A stretch of DNA of 64,000 nt from Guadua angustifolia (Eukaryota; Streptophyta; Magnoliopsida; Poales; Poaceae), in contig CM070500.1 in NCBI GenBank assembly GCA_036346375.1, positions 78,782,437-78,846,436 of the forward strand, read 5' to 3'. The notes below the pieces were generated by a model. It searched no databases and was not told the DNA's origin. It saw only the letters and a list, made by a program, of their open reading frames with translations. Below are positions 46,401 to 57,541 of the stretch, in pieces (the first letter of the stretch is position 1; each line of letters opens with the position of its first letter). The position numbers were made by a program, and so were the translations under genes.

Positions 46401-46629
46401 AATCTAAACCTTACATCTAAACCTTAATTAAATTAGGTCTAAACATTAAATTGTAACTACATCACTACAAATGAAGAGAGGAGAACAAATTACACACCTT
46501 GGAATAACTATAAGAAGTAGAATTACAAGAATCTTTGCCAAATGAAATCTGAAATCAGAAAGTTAGGTTTGTTTTCGGGGAGGAAGATGACCATCGAGAG
46601 GCTATAGTGGTATTTATATGGATTATTAT

Positions 46630-46890
46630 TTATGGTAATTTTAAATTAAAACCGCCACAGATAATACTATCAGTGGTTGTTTTAACCAAAAATCACCACA
46701 AATACTAATATTATCAGTGGCGGTTTCAAAAAAACTGCCACAAATAATCCATTATCTGTAGCGGTTTCAGCCAAAAACCGCCATATATAGTCCCAAAATT
46801 ATTTATGGCGATTCCAAAGAAAAACCGCCACAAATAATCTATTATTTGTGACGGTTTCAAATAAAAACCATCACATGGAATACAAAATAC
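46630..46890. repeat. CACTA right subterminal repeats
   Basis: At least six alternating blocks of CAGTGGCGGTTTC and AAACCGCCACAGATAAT type in both orientations. They match the left subterminal array at 16,380-16,520 in design. The terminal TIR itself was not found before the Stowaway element. Confidence 0.7.
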
Positions 46891-46896
46891 CCAATA

Positions 46897-47764
46897 CTCC
46901 ATCCGTGATAAATATAAGGTCTATAGTTTAAATGATCTTATTTAGAAATTTAAATTTAATGGAAAATTTTGCTAGTGCCACTAAAATGTCTAATTTTGTT
47001 TCTACCACTACTATTTTCCTTGATTTATTTTTACCACTAGTATTTGCTCTTTTTCCTCCTTTTGCTATTTCCGTTAGTTGACAGTTAGTTGATCATTAGT
47101 TGTTCATTCTGTTTTTGATTTTTTTAAGATAATAAATGAAGTTTAATTATTTTGGATTTTTTTGTATGATCCTAGACTACTAAATATGGTACCATAATTT
47201 TTTTTGAGCATGATTAAGTTTATATGTTTTTATAAAAATAAAGTCATTCGGCTCCAGTTCCAAATTTGTATAAAAATGTACAAGCTTGATCATACTCTAA
47301 AAAATTTATGGTACCATCTAGTAGTTTAGGATCATACAAAAAAATCAAAAGAATTAAACTTCATTTGTTATCTTTAAAAAAAATTAAAAACAGAAGGAAT
47401 AATTCTGACTGATGGTCAACTCATAGTCAACTAAAGAAAATGGCAAAAAGCGAATGAAGTGAAAACAGTAGTGGCAAAAAAGAAATGAGGAAAAGAGTAG
47501 TTGCAGAAGTGAAATTAGGCATTTTTCAGTGGCACTACCAAAATTTTCCTTAGATTTAATCAGCATTTCCTATTGTATTCTTATTTATTCTCTCTCAATC
47601 ATATACATTTTTTCACGACCATCCACACAAAATATCATTTCTCATCTTACAAGACAATTAAGAGGGGTATGTAAGTCATTTTCTCCCATGTCTTTCTTAA
47701 TTTCATCATAATCTTAATCTTTACATAAAGTTAAAATTCGCCTTATATTGATCCATGGAGGGAG
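46897..47764. mobile_element. Stowaway-like (Tc1/mariner) MITE, interrupted
   Basis: Left CTCCATCCGTGATAAATATAAG and right CTTATATTGATCCATGGAGGGAG are inverted copies of the CTCCCTCCRT terminus typical of Stowaway. TA is on both sides (46,895-46,896 and 47,765-47,766). Without the nested element it is about 270 bp. Confidence 0.8.
46961..47549. mobile_element. Foldback MULE-type MITE nested in the Stowaway element
   Basis: Ends are long inverted repeats: GGAAAATTTTGCTAGTGCCAC on the left and GTGGCACTACCAAAATTTTCC on the right. The inverted match continues imperfectly through most of both arms, e.g. TTTGTATGATCCTAG against CTAG..AGGATCATACAAA. Flanks TTAAATTTAAT and TTAGATTTAAT form an 11-bp duplication with one mismatch, suiting Mutator-like elements. 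589 bp, no coding capacity. Confidence 0.75.
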
Positions 47765-47766
47765 TA

Positions 47767-48144
47767 CTCAAGGTCCGAGGTTTTTCGAAATTCGGACACA
47801 AATACCTAGGGTCAAGTGCAATATACCCCCAAAAAGAATACCATGCACCCATTCTGGAATGAACAGGCGTGAAGGTGAATTAGAGATCCCACTTGAGCTT
47901 AGCATTGATTTGCAGGAGATTATATGGTACAAGTGTCAACCGGATTGATTGGGAACCATGCCAAAAGATAGCTAAGCTAAACAGGGAAACGATCTCCTAA
48001 TTAATCACCTATCCACGCATGCTGATCCCTTAGCAAAAATGGCTTTGCTTGCCAAGACCGGACACGTTACATGTATGTGTAATGTGCATGGCTAACAGCC
48101 TAACACCCCCCCCCGACCGCCCGCGCAGTAGGAATGGGGCGGGG
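47767..48144. other. Unassigned stretch
   Basis: A short plus-strand frame (to 47,948) includes LEIPLELSIDLQEIIWYKCQ but I do not recognise it. A C-run (CACCCCCCCCCGACC) lies near 48,105. Confidence 0.4.
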
Positions 48145-48385
48145 TGGACGTTCAAACTAGAACAAAACTCCTTGAATATGGCAGTCGGCAGTCCTTTGTT
48201 GAAGACATCAGCGTACTGCGAGGATGTCGGTAAGCGAAGGACGCGGACTTCTCCAAGCGACATGTTCCCAAATGAAATGAAGATCTATCTCAACATACTT
48301 CGTCCGCTGATGCTGGACGGGATTTGTTGAGAGGTAGACTGCACTAATGTTGTTACAGAAGACAACGATTGTGTGGTGAAGAGGA
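48145..48385 (-). pseudogene. Copia RNase H fragment
   Basis: Minus strand: FCNNISAVYLSTNPVQHQRT and KYVEIDLHFIWEHV (48,260-48,375), then SLGEVRVLRLPTSSQYADVF and KGLPTAIFKEFCSSLNV (48,148-48,260) in a shifted frame. These are the last blocks of Copia RNase H. A small deletion near 48,260 breaks the frame. Fragment of a different Copia element from the one at 19-30 kb. Confidence 0.75.
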
Positions 48386-48399
48386 CGACTTCACGTGTT

Positions 48400-49490
48400 G
48401 CGACAGAGAAACAGGGCGGGAACGGCCGTCATGGCAGGGTGTGGGCAGCATGGTTGCTACCGCGGTAGAGCTAGCTTAGTAGAGCAGGACTTCGGCAAGG
48501 TGGTGCAAGGTTCCTGTCGGGGCAGCAAAAACGGTGTCAAAACTGTGCCGTGGCAACGTTTTGCTGAAGATTGGGCAGCGAGGGCGGTGACCTCTCGGCG
48601 TGGCACTGAGGAAAGGCTGCCTGGCTAGGTGCTGCCGCGGTGAGGAAAAGCCAGCCAAAACGCTGCCGTAGCAAGGCTTCGGCGGAGGGTCTCGGGCACA
48701 CGTGCGCGAAGGCAAGAAGGGAGAAGGAGCAGGTGCTGGCAGGTGGGTCTAGGCATTGGTGTGGCTGCCAGCGGGCTAGGGAGGTCAGTGAAGAGCCAAG
48801 GGCTGACCAGGAGGGCCCACAAGGCAGTGAGAGGCGCACAGGAAAAGAGAAACCGATTTTCTGGAACTTGGGTAGCATTTTTGTTTCAGATTTAATTGGG
48901 CATACAAAACAAGTTGGATATTTTTTAAAAAATTTTATTTGAAACCTAATGAGCTAGAGATTTCACCATAAAATTTTCAGTTTAATATCTGACCCGAAGA
49001 ATTTTATAAAATTCTGACAAACTGATGGACTGATTATTGGCTTTTTGGTTTTTGATTTTATAGAGGTACAAAAGACATCAAAATATTATGAAATTTTATT
49101 GAAGAATTATTAAGTACTGGGAATGATACTTTAAAATTCTTATATCAAGATCATGCTTAGTTATTTTTATAAAATTCTGACATTGCTTCTCTTTTGAAAT
49201 TTAGCTTGCTGGTTATGATTCTCTATAAATTGATAAATGGGTTAAAGATTTGAAAGAATTTTCCAAAGATAGAGAGGAGAGAATTTAGGGTTTAAACTAA
49301 TTAATTAAAAAGTCTATTGCTATTGGATATTTTGAATTTGAAATCTTATAGCCCTTGTTTGAGATATTTGAAATGCTTTTGGAAATTTTAGAAAACCCAG
49401 AAATTCCAAAAAAAAAATTCAAACTCAATCGCAAATCAATTCAGACCTTTATATATTACTGGCATTGAATTTTGGGATGTTACACGTGAG
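48400..49490 (-). mobile_element. LTR-like remnant ending GATGTTACA
   Basis: The GC-rich part (48.4-48.85 kb) then AT-rich sequence with TTTATAAAATTCTGACA repeats ends GAATTTTGGGATGTTACA. Read on the minus strand it starts TGTAACATCCCAAAATTC, like a 5' LTR start. No matching target duplication or left end found, so a truncated LTR. Same family as segments ending at 55,377 and 62,955. Confidence 0.5.
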
Positions 49491-52400
49491 CTTCAAGATA
49501 TCTAATTTCATCAAATGACATATATCCGGTTCTTACCAACACATGGGCACAACAGCTGATACCAATACTTGCCAACACATGGTATAGTATTGTATCATCT
49601 ATTGTGTATATTTTCTAAAAACAAGCCTTTTTGAAAATAGCGAAACAACTATGTGATGACGTTACTAAATGTCCATGACCATGGACGCGGCTAATCGATT
49701 AGATTTACACTATGCAGAGGTGTACAGTTTTACCCACAAGAAATGATTGGCTCTTTGTGCAAGCTATTAGCGTACTTCCTTTACTGTGCCACAGTGCAAT
49801 CATAACATAACCGTTACATTCATAGACCTGACTTTGTACTAGCCTAATGACGTTAAGCCCTCGCTATGATGGCATAAACATATATAAAATATGATATCAT
49901 TCTCACATAAACAGTCGGTCACCATTTCTCCCCATAGCAAGGCATACACTGTTGTATCAACATGCATTTACCCACATCTCGATGTGGAAACCCCTTCCAA
50001 GCAAACTTAACCGGAATGCCTGTACTACTCCAGCATACTAATGTGCAAAACTAGTTCTAAGTAACTTAATAAGTTAAGGTTGTCCCATACCAGCACATGT
50101 GGTTGTACAATTTTCTTGGCTTGAAAACAACCCATAGCTCGGTCCTTAACCTAACAAGGGCGATACTTCTCCCTACACTACGTGCAAATCCATCTACACA
50201 ATCGGCTATTGTTAATAATCTCCCGCATTAAAACCATAGTTTTATTTTGGATTTTTAACCAAAATACCAACCACCATCAATGTCATATCCAATATTTTTA
50301 AATTCTCAAGAGGCGGTTTAATCTGATTGTCCCAATCCCTACTGCTAAGCATGGTTATTATGTAATCGCTGATACCCTTGTTGATATTATGTATTGTCTA
50401 GCTCTATTCTATGGTCATCAAGGTTCACATATCCATATTCATCAAGGAAGTTCCACAAAATAATAGGTATACCTACCAGTACCACAAAATAGTGAGTTTA
50501 CAGAAAATAAGTGCATGCATGAAACAATATGATAAACAAAGTGAAAATTAAATACTAGGATCAATATGATCAAAGGGGGTGCTTGCCTTGCTGATCGTTA
50601 TTTTCGATGAAGTTGAGGTCGTAGTTGATGTTGTTGGTGATGGAATCAGTGAAGCCTACACGTCATTTAATGAAAATATAACAAATAAAAAACTTTAATA
50701 AGGGCAAAAAGAAATCAGATAGAAAACCAATAAAAAACTCACAATAGCAAAATGGGGTGGCTTAGGGTTAAGGCAGTATGATTTTATGTACTTGTGTTTT
50801 AGTCAATTATTTATATATACATATCTATATGTTGTTAGCAGTTTTTAGGTTAAGCGATGATACAGTTCCTTATATAGATTATCTGCTATTATTTTATGGA
50901 TTCAAGAGGCTAGAGTTATACATTCTTATATTATAACTTCAATTTGAAGAGGCTAAAATTATTTGGATTAATGGAATTAAACATTAGTCATTACATAGTA
51001 TGTTATGCATGAATAGTGTTCGATCTTAAACGATTTGCATGAGAAGTAGTTTCGCATATGTTAGGTTTGTTAGGTTTTAGGCCACTGGTTTTATTTTTAT
51101 GGTTTTGAGAAGGTTTTGGTGATACAAATATCTTACTTAATGATTTCTTGTATTATTATTAAGTACGTATACTTACATTACAGATTTCAAATATCATAAT
51201 ACTTATGGTTATTTTGCTAACAGGATTTATATGCAGCGCATGATGAAATGAGATTATTTCTTCACAATAGGGTAGTCTTTACTTTGAAGAGCACTAAACT
51301 GATTTTTATAAATTTTAGCATTTATACGAGATGTCTTATTTATTATTAAAATAGCTTATATGGTATTAAGGTTTACGTTAATTGGATTAGTGAGGAGTAG
51401 TGAATGATTAGTACTTAGCTCTATGTGTTTTGCATGTAAGGCGATTTATACATATTGAGATCTACAAAATAAGGCTACTAGCTATATTTACAAGGTTACA
51501 CAACAATTCTAGAGACACATGTATTTTAGCTAAAGGTTTCTTAAGCTCAAACATTCATATAAAGGGCTTTAGTGACCATAACACTTAGGGTTATTGCACT
51601 AGTAGGATTTAGATGAAAAGCAAGTTGTTAAAAAAATATTTTTTGAGATTATGGTAGTCCATATCCTAAATAGCATTTTTAGGCTGATCTTCACATAATT
51701 TGCATTTAGATGTGATGATTTACAAGCTGCCGAAAAGGTTCGCAAAGGCATTGAAGAGGTATGCGTCATCTGTAGATGGCTGCCACTATGAACGGCATGC
51801 GTAGCTCGTACGCCTTGCTTCGGCCATACCATAGCCCCACCCCATCAACTAGCTTCACCACCTCCTCGCTCCCCCTCCGCGAGTGCCTCCCTCAACCTAT
51901 TGATATCATCCACTACGCGCGAGCTCCAACAGCGTCGCCAGCCTATCTCGTCGCCCACCACCAGCGACCTACCTCTGCGCCGTATCGACGAGATCAGGAA
52001 GGTCGTCCATTACCTCCACTCAATGGATAAACTCAACACAACTACAGGAGAGGCAAGAAGCGATGGGGTTATATAGATTTAGCAACCAAGGAGATATCTA
52101 TGAAATTCAGATTAAGAAATCATTGAATAATGAAGGCAACAAAAGTAAAGAGACGAGAAGAGATCTAGCTCCATGAATTGGAGCTCTGTTTCTTTCAGAA
52201 TGGAACCAATCAATCTAATCCGAAAAGCACTGGGAGCAATCGCTACTGATTCGAATGCTAGATCAATGGGAGAAAGGAAAGCAATAAATGAGTCATGCAT
52301 ATTCATTTATCTCCCACGACGGGATGATCCAATCCAATCTACCAGGGTGGCCACTGCCTGCTTTCCACTCAGCCACGGGGGTGCGCATACGTGTCGGGGT

Positions 52401-53380
52401 GAGGGTGGAAAACGGATGTACCACCATCAACTCCTAATTAGAATTAGTAGAGATGGAGATAACAAACTTATCTAGTCGCGTAATGTATAGCCGTGCGCAT
52501 GCTGCTGGCTAGCTGAAATCAAGTCTATACGTGTTTAGATAAAAAGAAAACATGATCTTATCTACACATGCAAGTAAATATTTAATGGAAAGGATGCATA
52601 TGACAACTCAAAGGCACATGGTAACTCAGAAGCTGTATGCGTGCAGTATATGGAAAAAGAATCAGCTATGCAGTATTTAGAAATAAAATCGAATGATTGA
52701 GATAAGAGTCTGATACGCCGTAGATCATGCATACATGCATATCCAATCGAGTTAACACTTTCTTCGTTCGCCAATGTATAGAAGATCGGGACAATGACGG
52801 TTTTGGATGAGGGGAGAACGGACCACTGTCACCAACTCATAATTAGAAGTAGTAGAGATACTGGTAATATCCAGGGTGTCAAAATAACCAAATGGGTTCC
52901 CTTCTTGCTCAAGCTTTTATATACCCTTATTGGATGTTAGGTGAAAATATATCTTTTGCATTAGGGCATGATTTATTCTTTTGTAACAGATTCAAGTTAT
53001 GCTCATTCTCAAATAAATTTGCACAACCAGACAGCCTACAGCTATTCTAATACAAAGAAACTAATTCCTTTTAATTTAGAATCCATTTGCAGAAGATAGA
53101 CATATTAAATTATATTGAGATTATTTTTTTTCCAGGGAGATGATTCAAAACAAGTTGGAAATTCAAATATTTATATATATTTGGATTGCAGAAAGTATAA
53201 GGATTGCATTAAAGTTAGTTTCATTCAATTCTGAGTCTGTATGCAAAATTTTTATATATAGCTTATCTTTCGACCTTTTCTTTAAATTTGAATTTCATAA
53301 TTTCACAGAGCTTATTTTCAAAATATTTTTGCATATTCTGAAAGTACTTGATTTTATATGAATTTATAATTTTTTATTTC
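49491..53380. other. Non-coding DNA, nothing assigned
   Basis: Mostly AT-rich. A slightly GC-richer patch at 51,770-52,025 has an open frame rich in Ser/Pro/Thr without any domain. A short stretch (ACTCCTAATTAGAATTAGTAGAGAT near 52,428) recurs at 52,828. No transposon ends found with confidence. Confidence 0.4.
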
Positions 53381-55377
53381 ATTGGATTAAAAACGTGAGG
53401 GTTATTTAGGAATGAAGTGCCTCAGTTAGGTAAATAGGCTATAATTCAGAAATACGCTTTCATATATTGGAAAGCACCTTTACCTCTTGAACGGGCTTCT
53501 CTCTGCGCCAATGACATCTGGGGCCCGTTGGTCATGCACACAAAACAGAGGAACACCGGTGACCACTAGGGCTACTCGCCGGCGGCTGGAGGCTGCCGGA
53601 ATCGGCCGGTGGAAAGCAGGAGGAGACTGAGATAAACTCAGGGGAACCCTCGGCTGCGAAGATGATGCACCAACGTGGGCTGCCACCGGCGACGTGCGGC
53701 ACAGGTAGTGGTAGTTAGCCGGAGGGGAAGAAGAAGGCTGACTTGAGCTCGGGCATCGATAGATTAAGTACCTAAGAGCCTTAGATAATCCATTTGACCG
53801 GTTGGTTGGGTTAGGTAATCACCAGGCAGCTCCGCCACCGGCAACCGGCCGTAGGGAAGACGACCCTGTGGCGATGGCAGCAAAGACGGAAGGAGCTGAA
53901 AATGAAGCATGCGCTGGATTCAATGATGCCCAAGGATGCCCTAGACTAGTTGAATCCGAAAAGAATTCACCGAGTAGTTGAATTCGGATTTCCCCCAATT
54001 CTTGGTGTTGCTCGATAATGGCGGAAATTGGAGAGGTGGCGAGGTGCTACAGAACCCATGGGCTGCATTTATATGAAAGACAGGCTTAAGAGAACAAGAT
54101 TCTTGCTTCCTCTCTTGCTTCCGGGAAAGAGGACAGCAGTTGCACGAATTTTGCGGGGTCAAAGACCGGCGCAGAGTATGGCGATGCGGCGATAAGACGG
54201 CAAGACGGTGAGCAAGGCATGGCGCTGCGGCGCGTCTTGATGGCGACGCGGGATGGCGCCGCGCTAGTTAAGTAGGCATGGGGCACGCCGATTCCAGCTC
54301 GCGGACGGCGCGGTAATGGGTGAGGGCATGGGAGAGGAGTAGCGCAATTCTGCTCGGAGGCTTCAGCGGCTAGAGGAGGAAGAGGCTGGTCCTTCGGCTG
54401 GAAAATGGGCCCGAACAAGGCTTCGGTCCCACCGGTCGGTGACAAAAATGGACAAATTGGTTCTTATCAGCAAGCTGAGCCGAATTTGGTTCACTGAATC
54501 GGTTAATAGTCAAGTCAGGAAATTTTTTAGAATTTTCTGGGAGATGTTCGGATAATTATATTCATACTGTAAAAATTTCGGACAAAACTACCATTTACAG
54601 AATTTATGAAAATTCTGACAATGTACAGTGCATAGATTTTAGTTTTTGTTTTCGAATTTTCTGGGAAGTTATTTCTTATCAAAAAATTTTAAAACTTTGT
54701 TTAGGAGTTCCTTTCAGCTACAGTATACTTTAGTAAAAATTTCAACTCTAAATATTTTGTATTTAATTTAATAAAATTCTGACATTCTGATTCTTGGATT
54801 TTTAGCCTTTCTCATTAATTAGGCTTTCATTTCATATTTAATTATTTTGATATGACTTTTAGAGTTAAGTCATTGGAGGATTCCTGAGTTTAAATAAAAT
54901 TTTTTATTTATTTTATTGTCACAAGCTCTTATTCTTTTCTTTTCTCTATTACTTGAGATAATATAAAAAGGATTTCTCCATTGAAGCCAAAAGCAAGAAA
55001 ATCCAGAAAAAGATAATAGAAAAAAATTCAGATAAAGCATTGATAAATATAAGTAAATGTTACGATTTAATTTCTTATTATACTTTGAGTTTTACAATGA
55101 AGAGAAAATGAAATCAATACAAAATAAATATTTCTTAAGAACCAAAAATTCAAGAAAATTTTTGGAGTAGAAGGAATTTCAAGGTGAACTTTTATTCTCA
55201 ACTCATTTTTTATATTTTGTTTAATCAGGAGTTTTTATTTTTCTCCAGAGATTAAAATAAAAAGACAACCTCTCTATTTTAAATCATACTCATGATTTTA
55301 ATTAAAAATTTTATTCAATTTTATTTTTAAATTTTTATTTTTTATTTTTCTTATTTTGAAATTTTCAGAATGTTACA
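53381..55377 (-). mobile_element. LTR-like remnant ending AATGTTACA
   Basis: Same layout as the segments ending at 49,490 and 62,955: a GC-rich leader (53.5-54.4 kb), then AT-rich DNA with AAAATTCTGACA repeats, ending TTTTCAGAATGTTACA. On the minus strand this is an LTR start. A CTATG follows; a CTATG at 51,421-51,425 before a TG could be the other target copy, but the support is weak. Frames in the GC-rich part are not genes. Confidence 0.5.
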
Positions 55378-55387
55378 CTATGCTTAC

Positions 55388-55590
55388 AGGATAGTTTTCG
55401 AATGAACCAGCAACAAAGTAACAAGAGAACCAACTAGCAAGCAACCAAGTGAAAAGAGAACCATTAGCAAGCAAACACACTCATGACGTACATTTAGGAT
55501 AGTTTAATTTAGAATCAAGCAGCAACCAAGTGAAAAGGAGAACCTAAACTACCAAGAAAACACACGCATAACGTATGCTGTTTTTGGGTC
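55388..55590. repeat. Imperfect tandem duplication of about 110 bp
   Basis: AGGATAGTTT...AACCAAGTGAAAAG...ACACACTCATGACGTA is repeated immediately as AGGATAGTTT...AACCAAGTGAAAAG...ACACACGCATAACGTA. It lies just before the remaining part of the GDSL pseudogene. Confidence 0.65.
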
Positions 55591-55597
55591 AATCTGC

Positions 55598-57420
55598 ACA
55601 CTGTAGGGACTTCGTCCGTAAGTCCCTCTTCTTTGTTGGGGAGTTTGGTGTCAACGATTACCAAGTGTCTATCGTCGGGAAAAGCGTCCAAGAAATTATA
55701 TCGTTCGTTCCTGACGTCGTCAAAACCATCTCCATGGCCACCGAGGTATTTAGTCATGGTCAGTACTAATCATGGCGTGGGCGGAACCAGGGTGCCCGGC
55801 ACCCCAAAAATCTGAGAAAACTTTAAAAGATTGTTCCAAGTTAAGGCAAACATACACATTTCTTTGTGAGGAAAGAAGGGTTTCAACATTGGCAAGCACT
55901 ACAACCATTTAGCACGAGATGCTCAATACAAGCAGGCACCCTGGCTAACCAAACTGCCAAATTGCCCATAGGTCCGGCGTGTTGAGCTAGCTAAGGAGCT
56001 GCTACCTTATTTTGATCTCTCTAGTTGGACTTCCTCTGTATCTCGCTTCATTGACAATTGCCGAGTATCTCGAGCGATCCAATCCGGTAGTACCTAGAGC
56101 AGATAAATAAGATGAACAATATGATTCTAGGCACACCGGTCCATGCATGGATGCACCCATTGCCTCACTAGGGATAATCCTTCACAGCACACCAGTTAGG
56201 GTGAATGCACCCATTTGAGAGAAGAAAGAGAAGAAGAGAAAAAGAAGGAAAATTTGAGAAAACTTGAGAGATTATTTGAGTATTGTGCTTTCATGTAAAG
56301 GGATCAATGTGCGGTTTCTGCATTTCTAATTTGAGGAATAAATCTGTGAGTATGGATTCCGATCTACTCGTTACTGTTTACGTACAATTTCTTTCTAGTT
56401 TGCATATTTAATCTAGTTTTCTTTCATGATCTTAGATTAATTCTTCAGTTTGATCATTATTTTATTAATTTTCTGAATTAATAAAAACAAAAAAAGATTT
56501 AGGTGTTAGTTTGCACCAATTCATCCCTCTTTGGTGCGCCTCGATCCTTCATAAACACTATAAAATCATCTCTTCAATAAACCAAATTTGTTGATTGAAC
56601 TGGTTACGATTTTGATGATTTGCGATTTTTAAGATATTAGAAATATTTGTATTATATTTTCAGTACATTTCAAATATATGTGTTGGATTTATGATGTTAC
56701 GAAATCATCACATAAGACTATATATTTATACGTCTGATGTGTGCATACCTATCTAAATGTTTCTAGTTCCACCACTAAATCATGGAATAAGAACTCTAAA
56801 ATTTAATCATTACCAGAGACTCATCAAGCACGGGGCGAAGACATTGAAGGTGCCTGGGATCTTGCCGTGCGGATGCACAGTGCCGATTTTAACCATGCAC
56901 CCTAGCGACAACATGACGTACTACGACTCTCGGACTGGTTGCCTAGAGGAGTTTTGAACGAGCTAGCCGTGTAACAGTATCACAACTCGTTGCTGCAAGA
57001 GGCCCTGGAGCCTGGAGGGAGTTTCAGAGGAGGTACCCGAGTGTCCCAGTCGTCTGCGTCGATTTCTACAGCCGTTATGGAAATGAAGGAGTCCCCTGGA
57101 AAGTTCGGTTAGTGGCATGTATGCGCGTGCGTTTCATACATCACTATTATTTCTGCAATTGTTGCAGAATAATGATCGTATACTTGCAAGCCTTATAGAA
57201 GTTGAGTGGGTTTGATGATTGCAGGGTTTACCAAATATATGTTCTTAGATGCTGTTGCGGTGGGGGTGGAGCGTACAATTTCGACTTGAGTGCTCGTCGC
57301 GGCAAGCCGGATGCGACTGGACGCGAGGATCCATCTGCCTAGTTGTATGGGGACAGCCACTTCACCGACGCGGCCTATCGCTGCTACGTTGCCAATGCCT
57401 GGCTGAACAGTATTGGCTGA
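55598..57420 (+). pseudogene. GDSL esterase/lipase pseudogene (exons 3-5 only)
   Basis: Exon 3-like (to 55,745): SLFFVGEFGVNDY, block III, ending before GTATTT. Exon 4-like (56,816-57,110): GAKTLKVPGILPCGCTVPIL and YDSRTGCLEEF, then TGA and frameshifted remains. Exon 5-like (57,248-57,420): LRCCCGGGGAYNFDLSARRG with an in-frame TAG (about 57,340) and a degraded HFTDAAY block where DGIHLTE should be. Exons 1-2 with the signal peptide and nucleophile are missing. Intron 3 has grown to about 1 kb and contains an LTR-like piece near 56,000-56,560. Not functional. It lies 120 bp before an intact paralogue in the same direction. Confidence 0.85.
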
Positions 57421-57541
57421 ACAGTATTATGCATACAAACAGCATAAATAGTCAGATCCCAACATTGTAAACTAATACTTGTAGAAACACTCTTTTAGTT
57501 TTGCAGGGACAGATAACCTGCTCTCTTGTTCAGAAGCTACA

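Larger units (their letters stand above)
16343..46895 (-). mobile_element. CACTA (En/Spm) transposon, split by nested insertions
   Basis: The left end starts CACTATCTTAAAAATAG at 16,343 after TAA, followed by subterminal AGTAGCGGTTTTTAAACTGCC-like repeats. Matching CAGTGGCGGTTTC/AAACCGCCAC repeats cluster at 46,630-46,890. Between them, on the minus strand, come a TNP2 transposase gene and then a second gene with Transposase_24-like, DUF8039-like and Ulp1-like parts, the usual CACTA order. Removing the Copia element and two outer solo LTRs (with one target copy each) leaves about 11.9 kb. No convincing right terminal CACTA/TAGTG was found; a Stowaway element sits where it should be. An internal repeat pair at 38,095-38,155 leaves open that two CACTA elements are joined. 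Confidence 0.7.

Noticed and set aside
46463..46480. CACTACAAATGAAG as a possible CACTA end
   Set aside because: It lies inside the element, before the right subterminal repeats, and is not in inverted match with the left end.
53480..54445. Open frames of 68-119 codons
   Set aside because: In the GC-rich part of an LTR-like remnant; low-complexity translation.
51426..55377. A complete 3.95-kb solo LTR with TSD CTATG
   Set aside because: Five bases match by chance easily, and the left end (TGTTTTGCATG) does not look like the inverse of the right end or like related LTRs.
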